Source: Paenibacillus sp. OVF10 (GTDB lineage Bacteria > Bacillota > Bacilli > Paenibacillales > Paenibacillaceae). From it: DNA of 64,000 nucleotides. The position numbers were made by a program, and so were the translations under genes. The stretch spans positions 62,001 through 126,000 of the forward strand of contig CP094668.1 of assembly GCA_022836915.1 (NCBI GenBank). Direction: 5' to 3'. The notes under the pieces are model-generated. The model ran no database searches. It was not told the DNA's origin and saw nothing but the letters and a program-made list of their open reading frames with translations. Positions 41,591-50,649 of the stretch are shown here, piece by piece. Positions within the stretch are counted from its first letter, which is position 1. Every line of letters starts with the position of its first letter.

Positions 41591-41619
41591 ATTATAATGT
41601 GATCTTTTTCACATTGCAA
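41591..41619 (-). promoter_or_regulatory. nox promoter with operator 3 in the spacer
   Basis: On the minus strand TTGCAA (41619-41614) and TATAAT (41596-41591) are separated by exactly 17 bp. The spacer is filled by the palindrome TGTGAAAAAGATCACA (41598-41613). A site inside the spacer implies repression. Upstream, 41620-41937 is AT-rich and shows no gene. Confidence 0.75.
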
Positions 41620-41937
41620 TAGGTTGTGCAAAAAAATTTTGTCGAAAGAGGTTACTTCCCTGTATTTAAGCCTTTCTTCCCTTCATTGTATTGAATTCAT
41701 TGTCCCCGGATATGGGTCGGTTTATGCTATGTAATGGCTTCCTCAATCCCTGTATAAACGCAGTATGGACGTATAAAGTTAGAGTTCTCTCCCACATTCA
41801 TCTTTTACTTGTACAACATAAATGCATTCCATTTCCGCTACAGTGTTAATTTTTAAATTGGTAAACGCTCACAAATTGCACCTGAAGCCAACCCCTACCT
41901 GTGAAGAGAATGTAGCCACTCTATATAAAATAATCAA

Positions 41938-41973
41938 AGAAGCCTGTCCTTGCACATGCAAGGACAGGCTTCT
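41938..41973 (-). terminator. Terminator after glutathione peroxidase gene
   Basis: AGAAGCCTGTCCTTGCA pairs perfectly with TGCAAGGACAGGCTTCT around a two-base loop; TTGATTATTTTAT follows on the minus strand. Confidence 0.9.
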
Positions 41974-41987
41974 CAAACGTTCAAGTA

Positions 41988-42467
41988 TTAACCGAGCAAT
42001 TTCTCGATATCTGCAATCATTGTCTCCGGAGATTCTTTTGGTTCAACACGACCTACCACTTCACCTTCACGGTTAACAAGGAACTTGGTGAAGTTCCATT
42101 GGATGTCGCTTGTTTCACCTACGCCAGGTTGTTGCTCCTTCAGGTATTGGAACAGGGGATGAGTGTCCTCACCATTCACATCTACCTTGGCAAACACCGG
42201 GAAATTCACACCATAGTTAATCTGGCAAAATGATTCCGCTTCCTCACTTGTACCTGGCTCCTGCCCTCCAAACTGGTTACAAGGGAAACCCAGTACAACC
42301 AAGCCTTGATCGCGATAACGATCATAGAGCTTCTGCAATTCACCGTATTGCGGGGTCAGCCCACACTTGCTGGCTGTATTGGCAATGACCAATACCTTAC
42401 CTTGATACAGATCCAGTGAGACTTCTTGGTTCGCGGTGGTTACCGCCTGATATGAATATACGGACAT
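41988..42467 (-). CDS. Glutathione peroxidase-like thiol peroxidase (BsaA type)
   Basis: The 159-residue protein has the thioredoxin fold and family motifs: catalytic Cys35 in NTASKCGLTPQY, Gln in GFPCNQFGGQEPG, and Trp in IQWNFTKFLV. Cys replaces the selenocysteine of animal enzymes, and such bacterial forms usually use thioredoxin. It detoxifies peroxides in the cytoplasm. GAGGAA precedes the ATG at 42467. It has its own terminator. Confidence 0.93.
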   Translation of the reverse strand: MSVYSYQAVTTANQEVSLDLYQGKVLVIANTASKCGLTPQYGELQKLYDRYRDQGLVVLGFPCNQFGGQEPGTSEEAESFCQINYGVNFPVFAKVDVNGEDTHPLFQYLKEQQPGVGETSDIQWNFTKFLVNREGEVVGRVEPKESPETMIADIEKLLG

Positions 42468-42640
42468 GACTGATTCCTCCCATGACATATGTTGGTTTGG
42501 GCTGTTGCGAGCACGTTGGTATAACCAATGAACTCACAGCCTGTCCTATTATTATAGACCTGATCCGATGCGATTACCAAATCCCGGGTCTGCCATATTC
42601 CATTGCTCCCATGAGTTGCAAATTCCCCCTGAATGCAAAA

Positions 42641-42670
42641 GAGCCGCGTGCGATAGCGCACAGCGGCTTC
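42641..42670 (-). terminator. Terminator after siderophore ATPase gene
   Basis: GCCGCGTGCG pairs with CGCACAGCGGC (one bulge) around ATAG; TCTTTT follows on the minus strand. Confidence 0.8.
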
Positions 42671-42706
42671 ATTCTATAATGTAAGGACCACATATGGCCC
42701 ATTTCG

Positions 42707-43591
42707 TTAACTTCCTGTCGCTTGAACACGTGGTTCTGTCCGTCCTCCAGCATGAACCATCGCACTGTTCATGACCATTTGTTCCGGCGGCTTCGCTTGT
42801 TGGCGTTCACCTGCAAGCGCGTAAGGCAAGCAGAGTGGTACACCCGAACGCGGATCAATCACGATATCTGCTTCAATGTTGAATACTTCACGAAGCACAT
42901 CCGAGTTCATAACTTCCACAGGTGAACCATGAGCAATGGCTTTACCTTTTTTGATACCAATCATGTGATGTGCATAACGGGAAGCATGATTCAAGTCATG
43001 TACAACCATAACAATGGTACGGTTAGCTGTGGCATTCAGCTGCTCCAGCAGTTGCAGTACTTCAAGCTGGTGAGCCATATCCAGGAACGTTGTAGGCTCG
43101 TCCAGGAAAAGGATATCTGTCTCTTGAGCAAGGGCCATGGCAATCCAGGCACGTTGACGCTGTCCACCGGACAGTTGATCAATCGGACGATCGTGGAATT
43201 CTGTCATGCCTGTCACTTCAATAGCCCATTCAATCATGCGTTTGTCTTCCGCACGCATGGAGCCAAATCCTTTTTGATAAGGAAAGCGACCATACGATAC
43301 CAGTTCAGTAACGGTAAGACCTTCAGGGGCTGTTGGATTCTGTGGCAAAATCGCAAGCTGCTTGGCAACTTCACGCGTGGACTGTTTATGAATGGACTTC
43401 CCGTCGAGCAATACATTACCTGCTTTTGGAGCCATAATACGTGCCATCGTTTTCAGGATGGTTGACTTCCCTGAACCATTGGCTCCAACAAGTGCTGTGA
43501 TTTTTCCTTGGGGAATCTGAATATTCAGATCCTCTACAATTAGTCTTTCCTCATAAGCGATATCCAGCTTGGTCGTCTCCAGACGAAACAT
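42707..43591 (-). CDS. Iron-siderophore ABC transporter ATPase (FecE/YusV type)
   Basis: The 294-residue ATPase has Walker A GANGSGKST, Q loop LPQNPTAPEG, signature LSGGQRQRAWIAMAL, Walker B ILFLDEPTTFLD and H loop VVHDLNHASRYAH, all typical for the siderophore/B12 group. No permease lies beside it. In B. subtilis the lone YusV serves several siderophore importers, so this one may power the importer using the lipoprotein at 22009. The Fur-box promoter confirms iron control. GAGAGG precedes the ATG at 43591. Confidence 0.92.
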   Translation of the reverse strand: MFRLETTKLDIAYEERLIVEDLNIQIPQGKITALVGANGSGKSTILKTMARIMAPKAGNVLLDGKSIHKQSTREVAKQLAILPQNPTAPEGLTVTELVSYGRFPYQKGFGSMRAEDKRMIEWAIEVTGMTEFHDRPIDQLSGGQRQRAWIAMALAQETDILFLDEPTTFLDMAHQLEVLQLLEQLNATANRTIVMVVHDLNHASRYAHHMIGIKKGKAIAHGSPVEVMNSDVLREVFNIEADIVIDPRSGVPLCLPYALAGERQQAKPPEQMVMNSAMVHAGGRTEPRVQATGS

Positions 43592-43692
43592 GCGATCATC
43601 CTCTCTCATTTATCCCGGTTATGTAATCCGGCTATGACAACAAAAACGAAATTGTAATTCTGTGATTTCCGACGCAAATATCTTCTACACTA

Positions 43693-43722
43693 AAGATACT
43701 GATAATCATTATCATTTGTCAA
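43693..43722 (-). promoter_or_regulatory. Fur-controlled promoter of siderophore ATPase
   Basis: On the minus strand TTGACA (43722-43717) and TATCTT (43698-43693) are 18 bp apart. GATACTGATAATCATTATC (43695-43713) matches the Fur consensus at 18 of 19 positions and covers the spacer and -10. Confidence 0.85.
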
Positions 43723-43945
43723 CATAAAAAACCAAATTTTCTTCTCTTTTCGTGCTTTATTTGGTCTTTCTGTAGCAGAAATCCCCCTCTTTTCTCAAGT
43801 AAACATGAGACCTTTTCTCATTCATTCCGCGCACTTTATCACTTCTGACTGTTTTTCAAACTCTTGAATCGCAAATTTTGTGTCTGAATTGTGAATGTGT
43901 GAGTTTTTTCATGCGTTTGCTATATCCGCCATATCAAATAAAAAA

Positions 43946-43978
43946 AGATGACCTTGAAATTCAAGTTCAAGGTCATCT
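43946..43978 (-). terminator. Terminator of the tubulin/GTPase/vWA operon
   Basis: AGATGACCTTGAA pairs perfectly with TTCAAGGTCATCT and a run of seven T follows on the minus strand. It lies 97 bp past the last operon gene. The stretch 43723-43945 is AT-rich without a recognisable gene. Confidence 0.92.
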
Positions 43979-44074
43979 CACATACGCTCGTTTAATAAGG
44001 TATGAAGTCAGCATTTTCATTATTGGATCAAAAGACACTTAATGAATCTATGCAACATGTTCATATAAAATAAC

Positions 44075-47000
44075 TTACAGCTTCGGCTGTGGCATCAATT
44101 GGATTACAGTCATCCCACCCTGAGTGCTCTGCACACTGGCAATATTCTCGGCATCAATATCTGCTGGAAGATCGATCTGCAGTCCATACGGATAGAGACG
44201 ATCTACCTCTCCAATAGACATCTGTGAAGAAGTCGTCGCATCCGCATCCTGTTCATTGGATACAGATGTGTCAGGCGATGTGGAACCAGTAGCTTGATCG
44301 GCATCCGTACCTTGATCCGTGTCTCCACTCGCAGCATTAGACGATTCATTCGTACCTGTATCCGTTGTTGTATCGGTAGCAGGATCTGAAGTGGAATCAC
44401 CCGATGTTGAAAGATCTACCTGCTGATCGCCATCCTCCGTCTGCTCTACGTTCCCCGCGTTTCCCGCTGACGCCCCATCCGTACTCCCTTCGGAAGTACT
44501 TCCTGAACTACTATCGGAAGGAACTTGGTTATCTGGCTCCTCATTCCGATTAAAGCTCTCCCACTTGCCTGTGGTATCCAACTCCTGAGTACTGCCATCT
44601 TTCATTGTCAATTGAAGTTTGCCTTGCTCAAACTCAGTGCTTCCCGTATCGTTCCTGAAACGGATCACCAGTTGAGCAGGTGATTGCGTACCCTCCTGTT
44701 CACTCGCAGGAATCATATAAGCAATCTGCTCCGCGAGCTGTACCTCAGGTTCAGCCGGAATGGCAGGATCCTGGGTGGATGGAGGATGCCGCCGGCGGCT
44801 CTACAGAATTTTTCATCCATGCATATGTACCGCCAGAAATACCCAGAACCAGGATCAATAGGAGTAATCCGAACAGATTTTTCCTTTTACCCGTTAGCAT
44901 CCGCACCAGTGGAGAGGACAATTCCGTCTTCGCACGGTCATAGACCGGCTTCATTGTCTTGCTGGCTCTCACGTAATACGGTTTGAAAGCTGACTTCGAC
45001 TTGAATGCTTCACGGTCATGGGCTTTGAAATACGCCACGATGGCATCCGCATATCCTTTATGCGCATTGGAACCCCGGACAAACATTCGATGATCTCCTG
45101 ACCATTCGAAGAATGGATACAGCCCTTCAGCACGACTTGCATTGGTGCGGATGAATTCAATCAGGCCAGGATAATCCAACCGATTGCTGCCGCTTCCTCC
45201 CCGATAAAAAGCCATCGGCAAAGCTTCATATGCCGCGATCCCCTTATGAGCCTGCAGCTCTCCGGCAAGCCAGCGACGCGTCCAGCGTTGAAGTTCATTG
45301 CGTTCTGCCAGGGAAAGTGCCTCCAATGCCTCTTCTTCATTCCCCTCGCCACTAAGCCACGCTCTTGCAGCCAGCATCATGTTCGTTCGAGCGGATACAT
45401 CAGAGCCCTGACGTGCCGCCCAATCCCGAACCTCATTGCCATGCTGCAAAATATCAATGCTTAATAGCTGTTCACGGTTAACCCGATCCAGATCCAGATC
45501 CTGAATCATAAACAGGTTAATGACATAAGCAAGCTTGTCTGCAAGGCGGGTTAACTCCTCCTGATATGCCGAATCTTGACTGGCAGACGGAGATCCCCCT
45601 TTGCGATTAGGGCGGGCTGTAGCTTCAGATTGACCAATTCGTGCCGTAATGCCTATATCATAGGTGACATCAGCGGATACCCGATCCAGTATGCTAACAC
45701 GCTGGAGGGCTTCATTCGCAGACTGTACCGGATTAGGCGCAGAACATAACCGTTCACGCAGCTCATTGGCTGTCCGCTCCTGCAAGAAGCTGTAGTGGAT
45801 CGCAGATGGATGGGACGTAACCCATCTTCGGATCACTTCCACAACGTTCGCTGCCGATTCCGTGCGTTTCAGCTGATTGTCCAGATAAGGCTCGAACAAC
45901 AGCTTGGTGAGCGATTCATTGGCCAGCACTTTATCAAAGAAAGCTCGATTCAGCTGCGGATCCCGATCCAGCACAGCATACAATTCCTGTACAGCACGCA
46001 TACGCTTCTGGGCGCGAGCATTATTCACACCATAGATGAAATAGTCCACAATCCAGGATTGCACTACGGGTGCGGCAACACTGAAATATTCTCCAATGCG
46101 AGCAGCGACCGCTTCTTCGGGTACATTCTCACGCTTCACGCTGTCCAGTTCCCGGCTGAGTAAGGTTAGGAACAACTCATTCAGACGCGAACGCTGCTGT
46201 ACTCCACCTTCCGGCTTCAAATAGGTCAACAAGCCACTCAGGACATGGCTTTTGTTATCCAGGTACAGATCTTCCATGCCTTGTTCAAGAGCATAGAACA
46301 CCGATAGTTCGCCATAGGCTTCAATGGAAAGCTCCCGTCCAGGCTCCATGCCAGACAGCATTTCGTCCGCAAAGGTATAGAACGCATCCGCAGCACGAGG
46401 TTCCTGCAATAAAGCCCAGGCGAATTCCGCGTAAGGTAACTTCGCCACAGATGCATCCGCATGTGTCACTCTGCCGGATACCAGATCAAAGGTGAAGTCC
46501 TTCTCCGTATTCCGGTCTTTCGGACGCAACGTCCCCCGCTCTACAAACTGAACATGGATGCCCTTCTTGGCCTGCGGCTCCTTGGCAAACGTCATGAATC
46601 CCAGCTGCCGCCGGAAGGCGTATGGTAACGCTGTGTACAGCAAACGCAGCAATCCTTTGGCCCCTGCGGTCACTTCTTCTGCGGGAAGGTCCAGCGCAAT
46701 GTATACTTTTCTGCGTGTTGCTACAGACTGCATTACGGCGTAGAGCAAGCGCTTGAACAGCACTTCGTTCATTTTCAAGGCGCTCAGCACTTGGGTTGGT
46801 GATGAATCAGGACCACTTCCCGGTGAGATGGGCAATTCAGCAAGCGCCGGCAGTACTGTACCTTGTTCGATGTCATAGGACGTGGCGAACACGGCATCCA
46901 GCCAGCCGCCTTGCTTCATCTGCACTTCCGAGCGTTCGGGAGACAAGACGTAATTATGAGCAAAAAAGGCACTGCGCAGCCCCGTGAAATCCGCAGACTG

Positions 47001-47272
47001 GTACACATTTTGCCCAAGGATCGTCTCCCCACTCTCCAGATGAAGCAGGTGAATGGAAGCCGGAAACTTCGTCTCGTCCTTCTCGCTACGGCCTGTTAGC
47101 TCCGCTGGAGCGTCATAGACACAGTAGGGGTGAAGCACTTTTTGATAAAAGAAGGGTCCAGTCCCGGCGATGCCGCAACCGTATCAAACCCCTCTGTTGT
47201 GCGAAACACCCCGCGCCGCTCTCGGGTATACAACTGTTGTTCAATGGGCGGGGTTACGGAAGAACGCATCAT
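44075..47272 (-). CDS. Large membrane-anchored GTPase-associated protein (GAP1-like; two frameshifts)
   Basis: The restored protein has about 1065 residues. The N-terminus (IEQQLYTRERRGVFRTTEGF; LHPYCVYDAP) matches my memory of the family named GTPase-associated protein 1, found beside TRAFAC GTPases. A long helical middle (about 250-800) follows, then one membrane helix (NLFGLLLLILVLGISGGTYAWM) and an outside tail with a 110-residue Ser/Thr/Asp/Gly-rich linker and a folded end (GLQIDLPADIDAENIASV). Frame breaks: T5 at 47139-47143, one base short, and a shift of uncertain type near 44780-44790. GGGAGAG precedes two ATGs. The start overlaps the GTPase gene end by 32 bp, so both are coupled. 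Confidence 0.78.
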
Positions 47273-48526
47273 CCCACTCTCCCTCAATGTACTTCAGCTT
47301 GTACAATAGCCATAAGAAGGGTTCATCCACGCGAATCGGACTAACCACACCCTGCAATTTCATATCCACCGGATTGCTGCCCAGCGCAGAGACTGCGAAA
47401 TAGGCTGTATCCTTGAAGTACACATCCATCGTGCCCTTGAACGGACGATCCACCTTCTCGATAAAACGCCGGATCTCCCCGTCGATATTTTCAAACTCGG
47501 TTAAGTCGAACCAATCGCGATGCACCATATTGCGGAAGACATTACTGTTCGATTTGATATAATCCCCTCTTCATCCTTGAGGGAATGCAGCATGTCGCTT
47601 TTGGTGAGCACAACAGCCGTTGGAATATTGGTCTTGGCTTTGTCCTGATACGCGATAAAATCTCCGAACATCGTCAGCACCACGTCACGTGGCTCATCGT
47701 ATCGTGGTGTCCACTCTCCAGGCTCGTTGCCGAGGTTAATGCGGATTTTGTCCCGAATCGAACGAATCTGAAGCGGGTCCACCATAAACAGGATACCTGC
47801 CGAGTTCTTGATGTGCTGCCCGTGAAGTCCGAGATAATCCTGCTCCACCATACCTTCGCCCGCAACGTCAAAGAATACCAAGGTCAGCGGCGCTTTATCT
47901 TCATCTTTGAACACAAACTGGAAGATAAACGGCTCTTGCAACTTCTCCTTCTGTGTGGAATCCAGCAAATCGCCCCGTTCGAACAACGGTTCTTCATAAT
48001 CCGCACGGAACCGGCGGCTGATCTCCGCATTCAGTGGCATGCAAGCCGCGTCAAAATGATCCGCTGTATAATGCTGCAATGTATGAATTAATGAAGTCAT
48101 GTAGACGGATTTACCCACCTGGGACGCACCAATAATGGAAATGATGTTGCTCGGTGCTTTACCTGCCGTAACAGGCAACTCGTTATGACATTGCGGACAC
48201 AACCGGCGGCGTGTAACGACACCATACCGATCGTTAAGACCCATCACGATGTTATCGGAATAAATACGATGTTCCTCCGGTACATCATGCGGAGCCAATA
48301 CGGCCTCCATATCAAATACCGTGTCGAGTCCGAATCTTTCACGATACCGATTCAACTTTGCATCTTCCCCGAGTGCGTAGTCCTCATCATCATCGCGGTG
48401 ATGGGCGGCGCGGAACACCACCTCTTCCGGTGAAAACTTACTGAAACAATAAGGGCATACAATATCGTAAAACAGCGGACGTTCCTCCGGCTGTTGTCTC
48501 TTCAAAAACCGACTAAAAAAGCTCAT
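47241..48526 (-). CDS. Zinc-ribbon TRAFAC-like GTPase (frameshifted)
   Basis: The restored 428-residue protein opens with a zinc ribbon split in two (CPYC near 25, CPQC near 110), then a GTPase domain: P loop IIGASQVGKSVYM, G3 motif FFDVAGEGM, G4 motif VLTKSD. Spacing and sequence suggest the DO-GTPase group known from conflict-type operons. CCCC at 47564-47567 is one C short; repair gives EEGDYIKSNSNVF. The ATG at 48526 has GGGAGG eight bases upstream. It is probably cytoplasmic and acts with the GAP1-like protein encoded by the overlapping next gene. Confidence 0.82.
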
Positions 48527-48562
48527 AGCCACTCCCTCCCTGATAAGTCAGACTAAGGTGAT

Positions 48563-48601
48563 TTACACTTGCACTACGATGACAGAGTAACCTTCCAATC
48601 G
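48563..48601 (+). repeat. Partial 149-bp-family repeat, copy R4
   Basis: TTACACTTGCACTACGATGA and the following CCTTCCAATCGCT match the left arm of R3 and then diverge. It lies between two genes of the operon. Confidence 0.65.
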
Positions 48602-48614
48602 CTAGTCCAACTAT

Positions 48615-49267
48615 CTAGTCTGATATAAGCCGATAGGCGGCTCCATATTTCGGTCCGTCCGTGAAGAATAATCGCACATAATCATCCTTGGCAACTTCAA
48701 CGGGCGGCATCTCATTTCTTCCGGGAGCAAAATCACTCACAAAAGGGTACACCGTACCATCTTCCTTATTCAACGGAACCCCGCCCTGTTTGCGAACATA
48801 ACAGAGGGCTTCCTTTGGAACAGGTACTTCCGCTGTGACGGTGATCAACACACTTTTTCGTTTTTGAAAAAACCGCTCTTGTAGCGAATGGAAAAGCGGA
48901 TATCCGCCTTCCCTGGGCTTGCAATCACCATGTTGTCCTCGTCTCGTTGACGGATCAGTACAGGTCCCTCTTCCTCCATCTGACACACATACACCGTGTA
49001 CTTGATGGCACCAAAACCTGTGATCCGATCCGTGTAACCATTGCTCGCCTTATATTCCTCTCTCGTGTACAGCTTCAGCTTGCCCTGTGCAGGCTCTTCC
49101 TCGGTACGATCATCGCTCATCATATCCAGCTCCAGCCGTTCCACATACACAGCTTCTACCCGTTCCGGCCAGAGCCAGCGAAGTGTACAACGTCCTTCGT
49201 CCACCGCAAGTGTCAGTTTTCGAATCAAGGGTGTCGAAGGGTCTGCATCCATAAACCGCATTTCCAT
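48615..49267 (-). CDS. Conserved operon protein of unknown function, beta-rich (frameshifted)
   Basis: The restored 217-residue protein has no signal peptide or membrane segment. Repeated strand-like segments (RCTLRWLWPERVEAVYVERLEL; ITGFGAIKYTVYVCQME; VLITVTAEVPVPKEALCYVRK) suggest two beta-sandwich (Ig/FN3-like) domains. T5 at 48861-48865 is one base short; repair joins GFFKKRKSV. GGGAGG precedes the ATG at 49267, 14 bp after the vWA stop. No family was recognised. Its place suggests a cytoplasmic adaptor in the complex. Confidence 0.65.
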
Positions 49268-49280
49268 TGACCTCCCGACG

Positions 49281-50585
49281 TTAGAATCCTTTGCTGCGTG
49301 TATCTCTTGGTCTCTGACCAAACCCTTCGGCAGAAGAAGTTCCGCCGCCAGCTTCACGACGACCTCGGCTCTTCCGCGGCGTGTTCTCCTTAATCGGAAC
49401 AATCCAGGAGAAGAGGGTCAATACGCCAGACAAAATGAGCATCGCACCAAGTCGTACGAATGTATCACCCACGTTCGAACCGTCGAGACCCCATTCGAGC
49501 AGAAGCCCTGCCAGTAGACCCGACACTGCACCACCAATACCAAAGCTGAGCGCGAGATGACGGTTATCAAACACAAGTCCGAGTGACACACCCAGTGCTA
49601 CTCCAATTAGCAGTACGGCAACCACACGGAAAATCGCCAGATAAACGCTATGTTCCATCATGCCTGTACGCTCCGTCACCAGCGTCCGTTCATCAATCGT
49701 ATCGTAGATCTGCTGGAATGCCAGATTCAGACCACCGGAATCTGGTACATCATAGTACATGCCACCCGTTTGCTGGGCAATATTACGCAGCAAATCCGTT
49801 CCTGATGGGTCAACCAGACTGAGGCCGACTGTATTAATGGAAATCTGTTCGTTGTTATATTGGGACAAAATATCTGCCGTATCCGCTTCACTGAAGCCAT
49901 CAGATAACAAGATGACCACGGTACCACGTTTCGGGTCCTGTTTGCCTTGAATCTGTTCCATGCCTTCCCGCAACACGGCATCAAAATTGGTGCCGCCCGA
50001 AGTTGTGACAATGCCATCAATTTTGCTATAAACCTCATTCTTGGCCGCTTCACTATCCAGCGCAATAAATGGCTGCAACAACTGCGGCTGGTCATCAAAT
50101 GTAATGACAGCTACCTGTTTGTCACTCTCCATTTGACTGATCAGTGTCTTGGCGGCTTCAAAGCGTCCATTATCCGGATCTGTCTCGCTCATGCTGCCCG
50201 AGTTATCGATCATGAGTACGATGTCTTTCACTTGCTTCACACCGCCCGGATTGATCTGATACAACAATTGCAGGGCGAGTCCAACAACAAACAACAGAGC
50301 CAGTGTTGCCGGAACAAGCAATTTCCACGACAGTCCCAGATACCGGAGCTTCCATGAAGCGCCATTCAGCTTGGGTGAGATCATCTCTGCGATCAAACAG
50401 AACAATCCCACACTCAGCGCCAGTACGCCAAAGTATAATCCCATCAGCAACAGACGTGGCATCTCCCCAAGCCATTGACGCAGCATGATTTCTCCTGCCG
50501 CAAAGCCCACTGCCCCGCCAATCAGGCTGAACAGGACCAGGAGAAGATTGATTTTTCGCTGCATGTCTACATGCATCCTTTCCAT
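49281..50585 (-). CDS. Multi-pass membrane vWA-domain protein
   Basis: The 434-residue protein has three N-terminal membrane segments (about 12-115), a vWA domain (about 122-300) with complete MIDAS (DNSGSMSETD; TSGGTNFDAVL; LLSDGFSEAD), then three or four C-terminal membrane segments and a basic tail. The vWA domain should bind a metal ion and a partner protein. Starts at 50585, 50576 or 50564 are possible; none has ideal spacing. It sits between the 815-residue partner gene and the beta-rich gene. Confidence 0.85.
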   Translation of the reverse strand: MERMHVDMQRKINLLLVLFSLIGGAVGFAAGEIMLRQWLGEMPRLLLMGLYFGVLALSVGLFCLIAEMISPKLNGASWKLRYLGLSWKLLVPATLALLFVVGLALQLLYQINPGGVKQVKDIVLMIDNSGSMSETDPDNGRFEAAKTLISQMESDKQVAVITFDDQPQLLQPFIALDSEAAKNEVYSKIDGIVTTSGGTNFDAVLREGMEQIQGKQDPKRGTVVILLSDGFSEADTADILSQYNNEQISINTVGLSLVDPSGTDLLRNIAQQTGGMYYDVPDSGGLNLAFQQIYDTIDERTLVTERTGMMEHSVYLAIFRVVAVLLIGVALGVSLGLVFDNRHLALSFGIGGAVSGLLAGLLLEWGLDGSNVGDTFVRLGAMLILSGVLTLFSWIVPIKENTPRKSRGRREAGGGTSSAEGFGQRPRDTRSKGF

Positions 50586-50649
50586 ACCAGCCCTAAGCAG
50601 GCTGAGTTAATACAAAATTGGTGCTGGGTATAGGACACCGCCAGACATC

